A stretch of DNA of 64,000 nucleotides from Paenibacillus sp. FSL H8-0079 (GTDB lineage Bacteria > Bacillota > Bacilli > Paenibacillales > Paenibacillaceae), in assembly GCF_037991315.1 (NCBI RefSeq), contig NZ_CP150300.1, positions 1,178,001 to 1,242,000 of the forward strand, in the 5' to 3' direction. Numbering within the stretch: position 1 is the stretch's first letter; every line of letters starts with the position of its first letter. The position numbers and the translations under genes were made by a program. Under the pieces are notes generated by a model that searched no databases, was not told the origin of the DNA, and saw only the letters and a list, made by a program, of their open reading frames with translations. Shown piece after piece: positions 27,583 through 37,099 of this stretch.

Positions 27583-28274
27583 GATTGGAAGTTCGCATCA
27601 CTCGTCATATCAATCGTTTGTTCGCTCATGCACAAGATACATTGGACAATCGGGAATTAAAAGAAGAGATTCACAGCAATCTGGCTGCACGGATTGACGA
27701 TTATATATCGCAGGGGATGAGCGAAGAGAAAGCGTTCCACACAGCCATTCAGCATATCGCTGGTATGGATCAGGTGATGAGCGACCATCGAAAGGTGCAA
27801 CGGGTACCTTACTGGACATCATTGTTACAGTCTACCTTGATTTATAGCCTTATAGCTTGGATCATTACTATTCCAATGAGAGTGCTTATGCAGGGCTCCG
27901 CCATAAACAACCTGCTTATGATCGTGAGTCTTATTGTTGGTGGGACGTATGTAGTGTATATGTTGATTAACAGGGGGAACGATCCAGTATGTTCGGTGAA
28001 AACCACGGTTATTCGATTCCCTACCTTAATGCAGTGGAATCGCAGAATATGGTGGTTGTGGGCGGCGTTTATACTCGTGTTGTGGGGAACGCAGGCGGCG
28101 TTGCGATTCGGAAGTAATATCTGGTTTAATCGCCCTATTCAGGTGGATGGACCCTACCAGTTTGCTGTGATCGTCATTGCCTTTGCCATCCCGTTACTGA
28201 GTATTATTATTCCTTTGGTTGTGCATCGGGCGTATCGGATCGTTAGTAAGTATGAAGTGAGTGATGTGTTATGA
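27579..28274 (+). CDS. HAAS-domain membrane protein (permease-prefix type)
   Basis: A 231-residue protein. The N-terminal helical HAAS-like region (about 1-65) includes ELKEEIHSNLAARIDDYISQ and KAFHTAIQHIAGMDQV. Four membrane segments follow (about 85-105, 107-127, 150-170 and 190-212). It is the partner of the PadR regulator in the usual pair. I start it at ATG 27579, coupled to PadR; the preceding in-frame codons lack a ribosome site. The function is unknown; a stress or envelope role is presumed for the family. Confidence 0.75.
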   Translation: MRLEVRITRHINRLFAHAQDTLDNRELKEEIHSNLAARIDDYISQGMSEEKAFHTAIQHIAGMDQVMSDHRKVQRVPYWTSLLQSTLIYSLIAWIITIPMRVLMQGSAINNLLMIVSLIVGGTYVVYMLINRGNDPVCSVKTTVIRFPTLMQWNRRIWWLWAAFILVLWGTQAALRFGSNIWFNRPIQVDGPYQFAVIVIAFAIPLLSIIIPLVVHRAYRIVSKYEVSDVL

Positions 28275-28828
28275 GAATTAGAAACATATGGATTATAACA
28301 CTTGTTGTGTTGGGCAGCATTGGCTTAGTGATTGTTGAAGGCTTCGTTAATCCGAAGATCGAGGCGAAGCAGGCTCGGTACGAGGAAGAGCAGCAGAATC
28401 CGCTGACACATGATTTTGCCGCTTTAGCCAAAAATCGCAGTCCCTACATGGGTGATAATTCAAACCTGAGTCATCTGAATCAGGCTTTACCTTTACGTGA
28501 AAGATTGAATGGTTACCAACTGTACCCGGAGACTTTCACGGCTCAAGTGAATTATAGCTTGGATACGCGTGAGATGAACGCAGAGGAACTTGAACGGATA
28601 CTCGTATATAATGCGGTTGCGAACTTTGTTATGATCGATAATCTGGAGCAGGTCGTCTACCAGTTTCAGAATACCAGCCAGACCTTGCAACGTGAATCTG
28701 CCCAACAATGGACAGGTACAGAATTAAAGGAGCTTCAGAACCTGGAGCTATGGAATTCGACTGTACGCGAGAAGCTGGTGGAATCGGCACAAGTGAAAGA
28801 GGCTTTTTCACAGATTGTTGACAATTAA
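28271..28828 (+). CDS. Hypothetical membrane-anchored protein of the PadR operon
   Basis: A 185-residue protein with one N-terminal membrane helix (WIITLVVLGSIGLVIVEGF, about 6-24) and an extracellular helical remainder. The outer part contains LRERLNGYQLYPETFTAQVN and YNAVANFVMIDNLEQVVYQF. The fold is reminiscent of small extracytoplasmic DUF4825-like domains, but I cannot assign it firmly. It overlaps the previous gene by 4 nt, so the three genes form one operon. Confidence 0.6.
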   Translation: MRIRNIWIITLVVLGSIGLVIVEGFVNPKIEAKQARYEEEQQNPLTHDFAALAKNRSPYMGDNSNLSHLNQALPLRERLNGYQLYPETFTAQVNYSLDTREMNAEELERILVYNAVANFVMIDNLEQVVYQFQNTSQTLQRESAQQWTGTELKELQNLELWNSTVREKLVESAQVKEAFSQIVDN

Positions 28829-28960
28829 GCTGCACGAAATAGAAGGAAATAGGCAAGAGACTCGACTCTTCTCCCATGCTATGTTATTATAAATCTCTGA
28901 TAACGTGGTAACGAACTAAAGCGTTTGGGTTTTGGTTATAGACATGGAGGGGTTCGAGAG

Positions 28961-29731
28961 ATGAGAAAAAAAGCGATTCTACTATTATTCATTAGTATAT
29001 GTGTATTGATTGTGGCTGGTTGTTCCAGTTCCGCAAGCAAAGACGATAACACGATTGTTGTAGGAATTGACGATAAGTTTGCTCCAATGGGTTTCCGGGA
29101 CGAGCAAAATGAAATTGTTGGTTTTGATATTGATTACGCAAGAGCTGCAGCGGAGAAAATGGGTAAAGAAGTCACATTCCAGCCAATCGACTGGTCTTCC
29201 AAAGAGTCAGAGCTGAACAGTGGCCGGATCGACATGATCTGGAACGGGTACACCATTACAGATGAGCGCAAAGAGAAAGTGCTCTTCACGAAGCCGTATC
29301 TGGAAAACAGTCAAGTAGCTATTACCTTGGCAGACTCACCTATTACGAAGCTGGATGAACTCGATGGCAAAAATGTGGGATTGCAGGCGCTGTCCTCCGC
29401 GGCAGATGCACTGGCAGCAAGTCCCCTGAAGGATAAAGTGAAAGCTTCCGAATTCAAGGATAACGTGCTTGCACTGACGGACTTGAAAACGAAACGTCTG
29501 GACGCAGTCATCATTGATGAAGTGGTGGCGAGATATTACATGTCCAAAGAAGAGGGAACATTCAAATTGCTGGATGAATCTCTTGCACCGGAACAATATG
29601 GCATTGGTATCAAAAAAGGCAATGAAGAGCTTCTGAATCAGCTGCAAAAAGCGCTAGATGAGCTGAATGCAGATGGAACAGCAGCTAAAATCTCCACCCA
29701 ATGGTTGGGTGAAGATAAGGTTTTGAAATAG
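28961..29731 (+). CDS. Polar amino acid ABC transporter substrate-binding lipoprotein
   Basis: A 256-residue family 3 solute-binding protein. The signal peptide ends in lipobox VAGC near residue 20. The mature protein shows the family motifs APMGFRDEQNEIVGFDIDYA, RIDMIWNGYTITDERKE and VGLQALSSAADAL. The start at ATG 28961 follows GGAGGGG; earlier in-frame codons are rejected. It probably binds a polar amino acid such as glutamine, arginine or cystine. It is first of three genes, with a hairpin separating it from the permease. Confidence 0.88.
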   Translation: MRKKAILLLFISICVLIVAGCSSSASKDDNTIVVGIDDKFAPMGFRDEQNEIVGFDIDYARAAAEKMGKEVTFQPIDWSSKESELNSGRIDMIWNGYTITDERKEKVLFTKPYLENSQVAITLADSPITKLDELDGKNVGLQALSSAADALAASPLKDKVKASEFKDNVLALTDLKTKRLDAVIIDEVVARYYMSKEEGTFKLLDESLAPEQYGIGIKKGNEELLNQLQKALDELNADGTAAKISTQWLGEDKVLK

Positions 29732-29771
29732 ACAGGTTATACACCTGATATATAGTTAGAAACAAAACGGA

Positions 29772-29820
29772 CCCCGTATTCCATGCTGGAGCGATTCATG
29801 CCCCAGAGGAATGCGGGGTT
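29772..29820 (+). other. Intercistronic hairpin between binding protein and permease genes
   Basis: ACCCCGTATTCC pairs with GGAATGCGGGGT (one mismatch), with inner CTGG/CCAG pairing. There is no T tract, so it is probably not a full terminator. It may stabilise the 3' end of the binding-protein message, giving more of it than of the membrane parts. Confidence 0.6.
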
Positions 29821-29843
29821 AACAGATTAGAGGAGACAAAACA

Positions 29844-30503
29844 ATGAGTTGGGATTATCTATCGACCATTTTAAAACCTATGCTAGAGGGTGCGCAGACC
29901 ACCATTTTCATGTTCTTACTCGCCATTGTGCTCTCTGTACCGCTTGGATTTGCGGTCACGCTTGCGATGAGAAGCCAGATTAAACTGCTGGCGTGGATTG
30001 CCCATACGTATGTATATGTGATGCGAGGAACACCGCTGCTGCTGCAAATTCTATTTTTCTGCTTCGGTTTACCGTTGCTTCCGGTGATTGGAGAATATTT
30101 GGTGTTTGATCGTTTTGTTGCAGCGGGGATTGCGTTCATCCTAAACTATGCGGCGTACTTCGCTGAAATCTTCAGGGGCGGACTGCTTTCCATTGATAAA
30201 GGGCAACATGAGGCAGCGAAGGTACTTGGGTTAACAAAGTGGCAAACGATGACTAAAGTCATTATTCCTCAGATGATTCGTGTAGTATTGCCCGCAACGG
30301 CCAATGAGTCCATTACGCTCATCAAGGATACAGCACTACTCTATGCCGTGGCTGTACCTGAGCTGTTGTATTATGCCCAAGCGGCAGTGAATCGCGACTT
30401 GCAGCTGATCCCTTTCTTCGTGGCAGCGGTTATGTATCTGCTCATGACACTTGTACTCACGGTGCTGTTTAAGGCACTCGAGAAGCGGTTTTCATTTGAA
30501 TAA
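29844..30503 (+). CDS. Polar amino acid ABC transporter permease
   Basis: A 219-residue HisM/GlnP-type permease with about five membrane helices. The family motif YVMRGTPLLLQILFFCFGLP lies near residue 58, and the coupling loop GQHEAAKVLGLTKWQTM lies near 120. The ribosome site is AGAGGAGA. It probably works as a homodimer, because only one permease gene is present. Confidence 0.88.
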   Translation: MSWDYLSTILKPMLEGAQTTIFMFLLAIVLSVPLGFAVTLAMRSQIKLLAWIAHTYVYVMRGTPLLLQILFFCFGLPLLPVIGEYLVFDRFVAAGIAFILNYAAYFAEIFRGGLLSIDKGQHEAAKVLGLTKWQTMTKVIIPQMIRVVLPATANESITLIKDTALLYAVAVPELLYYAQAAVNRDLQLIPFFVAAVMYLLMTLVLTVLFKALEKRFSFE

Positions 30504-30536
30504 ATTAAATCTGATCAATCAAAGGACTGTCTGCAT

Positions 30537-31292
30537 ATGACACATATAATAGAAGTAAATCAGTTGAGAAAATCATTCGGTACACTTGATGTGCTGAAAC
30601 AGGTATCCTTTAAGGTGGAACCAGGAGAAGTAATTGCCGTCATCGGGCCTTCTGGTTCGGGGAAAAGTACGATGCTGCGCAGCCTGATTCATCTGGAGGA
30701 TATTTCGGGCGGAACGATTCGCATTCAGGATCAGACGTTGGTCGATAATGGTCGTTACGCGGGTGCCGCAGATATTCGCAAGATGACGGATCGTATGGGT
30801 ATGGTGTTCCAGCATTTCAACTTGTTCCCGCATCTTACCGTTCAGGACAATCTGGAACTCGCACCGAAGACTTTGAAAAAAGAAAGCTCAAATGTCATTC
30901 GATATCGTAGTCTGGAACTACTCAGCAAAGTAGGGCTGTCGGACAAGGCCGATACCTATCCGGCGAATCTTTCCGGAGGACAGAAACAGCGTGTTGCCAT
31001 TGCTCGGGCACTGATGATGCAGCCGGACATTCTCCTGTTCGATGAACCTACGTCGGCACTAGATCCGGAGCTGACCGGGGAAGTGTTACGCGTAATCAAA
31101 CAGCTGGCACAGGAAAACATGACGATGATGATTGTCACGCATGAGATGGGCTTCGCCCGTGACGTTGCGGATCGCGTATTCTTCATGGATAACGGGGAAA
31201 TCGCAGAGGCGGGACCGCCAGAACAAATCTTCGGCAATCCAAAGCTTGCACGTACCCGGACATTTTTACAGCGGGTGGAAGTGGAGAGGTAG
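30537..31292 (+). CDS. Polar amino acid ABC transporter ATP-binding protein
   Basis: A 251-residue GlnQ-type ATPase. It has Walker [15 protein letters not shown] (about residue 38), the Q-loop [12 protein letters not shown], signature [15 protein letters not shown] (about 148) and Walker [19 protein letters not shown] (about 170). The group-specific stretch [21 protein letters not shown] is present. It ends about 20 nt before the first CRISPR leader element, with no clear terminator in between. Confidence 0.9.
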   Translation: MTHIIEVNQLRKSFGTLDVLKQVSFKVEPGEVIAVIGPSGSGKSTMLRSLIHLEDISGGTIRIQDQTLVDNGRYAGAADIRKMTDRMGMVFQHFNLFPHLTVQDNLELAPKTLKKESSNVIRYRSLELLSKVGLSDKADTYPANLSGGQKQRVAIARALMMQPDILLFDEPTSALDPELTGEVLRVIKQLAQENMTMMIVTHEMGFARDVADRVFFMDNGEIAEAGPPEQIFGNPKLARTRTFLQRVEVER

Positions 31293-31314
31293 AATACTGA
31301 ACGTAGATGCAGAC

Positions 31315-31520
31315 AGGTGCGAATGCCAAGCTCACATGAAATCCCTGGGGGATTCGCACCTCAGAATTTGTCGAAAGGGTCATTTTTGTTCCCTTTTGGC
31401 AATAAATACTTGAATATTCTGGATGTTGTATATTAAAATGAATATAATAATTAGCTCGATAAACGAAAACACGTAATAAGTATATATACATATGCTGCTA
31501 TTACGTTTTTTTTTCGCTGG
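31315..31520 (+). promoter_or_regulatory. CRISPR leader 1
   Basis: It starts with a 47-nt inverted-repeat element: AGGTGCGAAT, then the invariant GCTCACATGA, then ATTCGCACCT (31315-31361). Six nt later comes TTGTCGAAA...GGCAA, then AT-rich DNA and a repeat-proximal TTACGT...TTTTCGCT. Here two extra G residues separate TTTTCGCT from the first repeat. Confidence 0.8.
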
Positions 31521-32026
31521 GTCGCACTCCGTATGGAGTGCGTGGATTGAAATATATTGTATCCACATCCGACCGCCGAATATTTTAGGGTCGCACTCCG
31601 TATGGAGTGCGTGGATTGAAATTGGAGAAGCAAGTCAACGGATAAGGACCAACCAAGGGTCGCACTCCGTATGGAGTGCGTGGATTGAAATTTTAGAGCC
31701 ACTACCATAATACATACTGCTTGTTGGGTCGCACTCCGTATGGAGTGCGTGGATTGAAATACCCCACCGATACGCACGTCAGCGGTGTTGTTTGGTCGCA
31801 CTCCGTATGGAGTGCGTGGATTGAAATGTTTTCAGCCCAACGAGGTACCTGGATACCGTTGGTCGCACTCCGTATGGAGTGCGTGGATTGAAATAGCCCT
31901 GATTGCAAACACTTCTCCAAGGCTAAGTCGCACTCCGTATGGAGTGCGTGGATTGAAATTTGTAACTGTCTGACTGACTGAGTTGTTGTTGGTGTCGCAC
32001 TCCGTATGGAGTGCGTGGATTGAAAT
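31521..32026 (+). CRISPR. CRISPR array 1, type I-C, 8 repeats and 7 spacers
   Basis: Repeats of 33 bp start at 31521, 31590, 31659, 31728, 31795, 31862, 31927 and 31994. All read GTCGCACTCC, loop GTAT, GGAGTGCG, then TGGATTGAAAT, with an 8-bp stem. Spacers are 32-36 nt. All eight repeats are intact, including the last, so this array looks young or recently trimmed. Confidence 0.97.
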
Positions 32027-32251
32027 CCTACTCCACGTTGAAATATTGGTTTGGTCATTTAGAATCGGTGAAGTGAGGGGGAATTATAGGTAAGATTCTT
32101 TTAGGTTATGCCTCTCTGCAAATGCATCTAGCCCTTGGCTGTCGATAAAGTGATATATTTAATATAAATGGACTATTTACAAAATATGGAGTCCTCTATT
32201 CCTATTAATCGATTATAATGAACATACTATAATAAATAGGGAGGATTTACC

Positions 32252-32596
32252 TTGGGATATCGCGAGAATGATGTGGATCGTTATTATAACGACACACTTC
32301 CACCACCACCTTATGTAGCACCAGCCAAGACCAATAGCAAGTCGATTGTATCACTAGTTTTGGGGATTCTGTCCCTTACCATTCCTTACTTGGGATTCTT
32401 AATCGGAATCGTCGCTATCATATTTGCATCTTTAGCTTTCAAAGAAATCAGAAGTCGTATGGAGCAAGGAAAAGGATTAGCCATTGCTGGTTTGGTATGT
32501 GGAATCATAGGCACAGCAATTTATACAGTCCTTATTGTGCTCTTTCTATTTGTTACCATGATTTTTGTTGGCGCTGATTCTTACTCTACATACTAA
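32252..32596 (+). CDS. DUF4190-type small membrane protein
   Basis: A 114-residue protein with a polar, Pro-rich N-terminus (NDTLPPPPYVAPAK) and two membrane helices (about 32-60 and 72-100). The linker GKGLAIAGLVCGIIG is the DUF4190 hallmark. It starts at TTG 32252 after GGGAGGA. The function is unknown. It sits between array 1 and a convergent operon. Confidence 0.75.
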   Translation: MGYRENDVDRYYNDTLPPPPYVAPAKTNSKSIVSLVLGILSLTIPYLGFLIGIVAIIFASLAFKEIRSRMEQGKGLAIAGLVCGIIGTAIYTVLIVLFLFVTMIFVGADSYSTY

Positions 32597-32634
32597 GAAT
32601 ATAAAGTTAGCAAACTTAGATTGTATCTCAAATT

Positions 32635-32713
32635 AAAAAAGCAAAGGCGTACCTTAGCCAACACCTCTGTTGTCCATAAGAGGGGGGCTTAGATACACGC
32701 CTTTGCTTTTTAT
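32635..32713. terminator. Bidirectional terminator between DUF4190 and YhgE-like genes
   Basis: AAAAAAGCAAAGGCGT pairs with ACGCCTTTGCTTTTT, enclosing a second imperfect hairpin. T tracts are present on both strands. Confidence 0.85.
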
Positions 32714-32722
32714 ATTACGAAT

Positions 32723-34912
32723 TTACAGGTGAAGTGCGACTTCACTGCTTACGTTATCGTTCTCTGTGGTGCGATGTATCAGGAAATACGTTAAGGTTCC
32801 TCCGAGACCGATCACAGCGAAAATGCATAGAATGCCGATCTGATCCCAAGCTACACCGAACTGTCCGCTTGAGATGACTGCTTTATATCCCGTTACTGAA
32901 TAGGTCATAGGCAGCCATGGGTTGAATACTTTCAGCCAATTCGGAATCAGTTCGAGCGGGAAGGTGCCCGCGCTGGTAGTAAGCTGGAAGATCAGCATCA
33001 GAATCGCAAGGAATCGTCCCGGATTCTCCAGCCAAGTCACCAGCGCCTGAATAATGTACATGAAGCTTAGACTGGTAACAAAGCTGAACAAGAGGAATAA
33101 TGGAACGCTCTGAACATTCAGACCCAAGCCATACAAGACCAGCCATGAAGCAAGCAGGGACTGTACAGCACTCATCAGCGTGAAAGCCAGCGTTTTACTC
33201 ACAAAACGATTCCAGCCACTTGCTTCGCTAACTGTGCTGCCACGTGTGGGTACAACCAGTGTGGCAATCAATGCGCCGACAAACAGCCCGAGTGACAGGA
33301 AGTATGGCGAGAATCCTGTACCGTAGTTAGGTACCTCATTATATTTATGTTCATCGACCTGAACAGGCTCTGCATACATGGTTACCAGTTCATCCGTTTT
33401 TTTCACACTACCCGTCTGCTCAGCCGCTTCATTCAGCTTGGTGGCAAGTTCGCCAGAGCCGTCTGTTAGCTTCAGCGTGCCTTCTTTTAACTGACCAGCA
33501 CCGTCATCCAGCTTATGTGAGCTATCTGCAAGGGTTGAGATTCCGTCTGTAAGTTGGCTTACACCCGCAACCAACTTGCCTGCACCAGCATTCAATTGAC
33601 CTGAACCATCCGCAAGTTTGGCTCCTCCAGCGGCTGCCTCAGATAATTTGGAATTGAATTGTTTTAGACCAGTCGCAAGCTTTTCTTGTCCTGCGGATAA
33701 TTGCGTAGCTCCTTGTACCAGTTGTTGTTGACCCTGTACCAACTGGCTGCTGCCTTGATGCAGTTGTTGCTGTGCAGCATACAGGTTTTGACTGCCTGCG
33801 ACCAATTGCTGCCCGCCCTGATACACTTGTTCGCTGCCAGCGGCAACTGCCTGACTTGCTACCAGGAGCTGCTGCACAGCTGGACTTGCGGCAAGCTCGG
33901 GACTCGCTTCGGCCAATTGAGCAAGACCTTGTGCAACGGCCTTAGCACCCTCGCTAACTTTGCCACTGCCCTCAACAGAACTTTGCAGCCCAGTAGTCAG
34001 CTTTGCACTGCCTTCCTCGGAAGCCGCCAGTCCTGCATCCAGCTTGGCTGCGCCTTCCTGAGCAGATTGAAGGCCAGCCTGTAGCTGTTTGCCGCCTGTT
34101 TCAGCCTGGGTTGCTCCATCACCCAGCTTCGTGCCTGCTGCCGCCAATTGGGACAATCCATCGGACAGGGCACTGGCGCCAGTATGAAGATCATCTGTGC
34201 CTTGGGCGAGAGTGGACGTACCTTGTTTTAATGTAACTACGCCCGTTTCGAGCTTGTCGGTGCCTGCTGCCAGTTTGGACAGGTTCTCTTTTAATGTAGC
34301 AGCACCCTCATCCAGCGTGATCGCACCATCATGAATCTGACCTGCGCCATCCCCGGCATCCGCCAAACCAACAGAGATTTTTTCAACCTGATCCAATAAC
34401 GTTTCGGTATACGATTCTGTGACTTTGGCAGCGACTTTGGAGCGAATTTGTTTGACCGCCGTGCCGCCAATCTGACCCGCGAGGAAGTTGTATCCTTCAT
34501 TGGGTTCGTAGATCAGGTCGGCCGGCTCGGGGTGCTCATCCATCAGGGTTGTTGCTTTGGTGGAAAAGTCCTCCGGAATCACAATTGTCATATAATACGT
34601 GTTGTCTTGCATACCTTGTTCTGCTTGTTCACGAGTCACGAATTGCCAGTTGAAATCATCACTTTTTTTCAATTCATCGACGAGATTCTGACCGACCTCC
34701 AGTGATTTGTCATTGTAGACTGCGCCCTGATCCGTGTTGACCACGGCTACAGGTAACTCATTCATTTTGCCATAGGGGTCCCAGAATGCGTTCAGGAACA
34801 GGCCACTATACAGCACCGGAATGAACAGTACAACGAGAATCGGAATAAATACTTTTGGTTTCTTGAAGGCGGACTTCAGATCCTGCCCAAATACGTGGAA
34901 TGATTTCATCAT
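32723..34912 (-). CDS. YhgE/Pip-family membrane protein with heptad repeats
   Basis: A 729-residue protein of the YhgE/phage-infection-protein family, related to ABC-2 type export permeases. One N-terminal helix (FIPILVVLFIPVLYSGLFL, about 21-40) precedes a large external region, whose part at about 190-500 is built of L-x-x-G heptad repeats (for example LSQLAAAGTKLGDGATQAET). Five or so C-terminal helices follow (about 535-720). Such proteins serve as phage receptors in lactic bacteria and as parts of secretion systems. It lies downstream of a TetR gene in one operon; repression by that regulator is likely. Confidence 0.85.
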   Translation of the reverse strand: MMKSFHVFGQDLKSAFKKPKVFIPILVVLFIPVLYSGLFLNAFWDPYGKMNELPVAVVNTDQGAVYNDKSLEVGQNLVDELKKSDDFNWQFVTREQAEQGMQDNTYYMTIVIPEDFSTKATTLMDEHPEPADLIYEPNEGYNFLAGQIGGTAVKQIRSKVAAKVTESYTETLLDQVEKISVGLADAGDGAGQIHDGAITLDEGAATLKENLSKLAAGTDKLETGVVTLKQGTSTLAQGTDDLHTGASALSDGLSQLAAAGTKLGDGATQAETGGKQLQAGLQSAQEGAAKLDAGLAASEEGSAKLTTGLQSSVEGSGKVSEGAKAVAQGLAQLAEASPELAASPAVQQLLVASQAVAAGSEQVYQGGQQLVAGSQNLYAAQQQLHQGSSQLVQGQQQLVQGATQLSAGQEKLATGLKQFNSKLSEAAAGGAKLADGSGQLNAGAGKLVAGVSQLTDGISTLADSSHKLDDGAGQLKEGTLKLTDGSGELATKLNEAAEQTGSVKKTDELVTMYAEPVQVDEHKYNEVPNYGTGFSPYFLSLGLFVGALIATLVVPTRGSTVSEASGWNRFVSKTLAFTLMSAVQSLLASWLVLYGLGLNVQSVPLFLLFSFVTSLSFMYIIQALVTWLENPGRFLAILMLIFQLTTSAGTFPLELIPNWLKVFNPWLPMTYSVTGYKAVISSGQFGVAWDQIGILCIFAVIGLGGTLTYFLIHRTTENDNVSSEVALHL

Positions 34913-34987
34913 GTTCTCTCCCTATCCTTACGCTAATCCGTTTGTTCTATCTCTATTATGTGTTGAATCTAGTGGCATGCCTTTCTT

Positions 34988-35566
34988 CTATGTGGTGGAT
35001 AAGCCATTCTTGAGAAAGAGGCCCACAAAATCCTTAATCTGATCCTTGTGCAGCGTAGGATGCGCTTTGTTCCAATCCGAGGTTAAGGTGACATACAGCT
35101 TCAGCAGGACAAAAGAAACCAGCTTGGAATCATCCCTGCGAATCTGCTCCAACTCCATGGCACGGCTGACCTGACGCTCCAGATATTCGAGAATGGCTGT
35201 CTCCACTTTCTGCAGACCTTCCTTGGCTTGCGGCGTACCGAACTCGTTGACCTCCTGAAAGAGCTTGATCAACAGCTCATGTTCCTCCCGGTACTCCAGC
35301 AAAGAATCCATACTCATATGCACGTTATCCAGAAAGGAGTTCTCTTCCTTCACTGTCTGCTCTGTAATCTGTCTCATATCCGCAATGATCGAGCGCAGAA
35401 TCTCGCTGAACAGTTCTTCTTTATTTTCGAAAAAAGTATAGATCGTTCCCTTGCCCACATTGGCAAGTCTCGCAACCTGCTCCATCGTTGTAGCTTTGTA
35501 GCCAAATAGAGCAAAGGATTTCTCGGCAGAATCCATCACCTGTTGCCTTCGATCTATCGTTTTCAT
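34988..35566 (-). CDS. TetR-family transcriptional regulator
   Basis: A 192-residue repressor. The N-terminal helix-turn-helix (about 8-55) reads AEKSFALFGYKATTMEQVAR and LANVGKGTIYTFFENKEELF; the rest is a helical ligand-binding domain. I start it at ATG 35566, 7 nt after AGGAGGTG. The YhgE-like gene lies 75 nt downstream on the same strand. An inverted repeat that could be its operator overlaps the promoter region at 35623-35652. Confidence 0.88.
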   Translation of the reverse strand: MKTIDRRQQVMDSAEKSFALFGYKATTMEQVARLANVGKGTIYTFFENKEELFSEILRSIIADMRQITEQTVKEENSFLDNVHMSMDSLLEYREEHELLIKLFQEVNEFGTPQAKEGLQKVETAILEYLERQVSRAMELEQIRRDDSKLVSFVLLKLYVTLTSDWNKAHPTLHKDQIKDFVGLFLKNGLSTT

Positions 35567-35622
35567 GGCGCAAACACCTCCTTGTAGGTTAGAAAGCATA
35601 AAAGGTAAGGTAAACTTTCGAT

Positions 35623-35652
35623 TGACCGTTTTACTATTATGGTCAGTTGGTC
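35623..35652 (-). promoter_or_regulatory. Candidate TetR operator of the tetR-yhgE operon
   Basis: TGACC (35623-35627) and GGTCA (35641-35645) form an inverted repeat, with a further GGTC at 35649-35652. An ATAATAG -10-like element on the minus strand lies between the arms, a layout fit for autorepression. Confidence 0.45.
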
Positions 35653-35715
35653 GTTGATAACTGTAGCACTTGGACAGGGGAGGTGGATGTGATCTTTGTC
35701 ATAAACGTATGTAAC

Positions 35716-35908
35716 AGGTGCGAATAGGATGCTCACATGAAAACCCTGGGGGATTCGCACCTCAGAATTTGTCGAAATGGGCAAAATTGTTACCTTAAGG
35801 CAACACGTAGGCATATTTTGATTGAATAATGATATGGAAAGCCATAGAATAATAGTGGAAAAACGTGTTGTTAATGGCTCAGGTTGTTGAGATACGTGTT
35901 TTTTCGCT
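35716..35908 (+). promoter_or_regulatory. CRISPR leader 2
   Basis: The same 47-nt inverted-repeat element as in the other leaders (35716-35762, GCTCACATGA inside), then TTGTCGAAA...GGCAA, and TACGTGTTTTTTCGCT adjoining the first repeat. Confidence 0.8.
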
Positions 35909-37022
35909 GTCGCACTCCGTATGGAGTGCGTGGATTGAAATTGCTGAGAAACTTGGGGCGGCAATGGATAGTGAAAGTCGCACTCCGTATGGAGTGCGTG
36001 GATTGAAATCCTGAGGCTGTGCTGCCCGTTCCCATAATACCCGGTCGCACTCCGTATGGAGTGCGTGGATTGAAATATACCTTGCGGAACCTGAATCTGA
36101 ATGGAACCATGTCGCACTCCGTATGGAGTGCGTGGATTGAAATCGTAAAGTTTCCCTCTCTAAATCGTTCAGCAAGTCGTCGCACTCCGTATGGAGTGCG
36201 TGGATTGAAATATTTGTTCGGACACAGATCGTACCGTCTGACGTGCGTCGCACTCCGTATGGAGTGCGTGGATTGAAATTTCAACCTGAGCTTTAACCTT
36301 ATATACCGGTTCCAGGTCGCACTCCGTATGGAGTGCGTGGATTGAAATTATCTACATCGCCCATCTTAGTTAAATACATTTTCGTCGCACTCCGTATGGA
36401 GTGCGTGGATTGAAATCGAACTACGGCCGACGCCCTTATCGCAGAGAACAGTCGCACTCCGTATGGAGTGCGTGGATTGAAATCTCTCTATGTGCCTTAG
36501 TGTATAACTGATCAACCGGTCGCACTCCGTATGGAGTGCGTGGATTGAAATCGCTCATGTATTTCAAGTGGGAGATGAAGTAGGGTCGCACTCCGTATGG
36601 AGTGCGTGGATTGAAATGCCTTACGGACACTTCGTGCCCGCTTGTGCTACGCGTCGCACTCCGTATGGAGTGCGTGGATTGAAATAACCCACTCTGGCCC
36701 CAGTTCAAGCATGTCTTTTGGTCGCACTCCGTATGGAGTGCGTGGATTGAAATATTACTCGATTACAAGAGGTACAGGTACAATAGAGTCGCACTCCGTA
36801 TGGAGTGCGTGGATTGAAATTCTTGAAGAACAAATTTAGGATGACATTCGAAGGGTCTCACTCCGTATGGAGTGAGAGGATTGAAATGGCCCACCAAAGG
36901 AGAGATAACATACTTTGCAAAGTCGCACTCTACTTGAGTGCATGAAATGAAATCTTTGCAGTAACGTTGTTACAACAGATACGTGTGTCTGATCGTACTC
37001 CGTATGGAATGCAAATGTAATC
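35909..37022 (+). CRISPR. CRISPR array 2, type I-C, 14 intact plus 3 degenerate repeats
   Basis: Intact repeats start at 35909, 35977, 36044, 36111, 36179, 36247, 36316, 36384, 36451, 36519, 36585, 36653, 36721 and 36788. Degenerate copies at 36855, 36922 and about 36991 keep the 67-69-nt period. In the 36855 copy the stem base pair is changed on both arms (GTCTCACTCC with GGAGTGAG). The 36922 copy pairs GCACTC with GAGTGC around a new loop. The array is transcribed from the left leader and runs into a terminator. Confidence 0.96.
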
Positions 37023-37027
37023 CCTAA

Positions 37028-37080
37028 AAAGTCTTACCTTTCTTATGCTAAGCATGAATAAGTAGGTAGGACTTTCTATT
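37028..37080 (+). terminator. Terminator after array 2
   Basis: AAAGTCTTACCT pairs with AGGTAGGACTTT (one wobble), extended inside by TTATGC/GCAT, and is followed by a T-rich stretch. Confidence 0.7.
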
Positions 37081-37099
37081 TCAAAGAAGCTGCTAAACT

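Noticed and set aside
31451..32058. Minus-strand ORFs rich in FQSTHSIRSAT and HALHTECD repeats over arrays 1, 2, 3 and 4
   Set aside because: They are translations of the CRISPR repeats in different frames; they have no ribosome sites and the spacers between repeats are unrelated.
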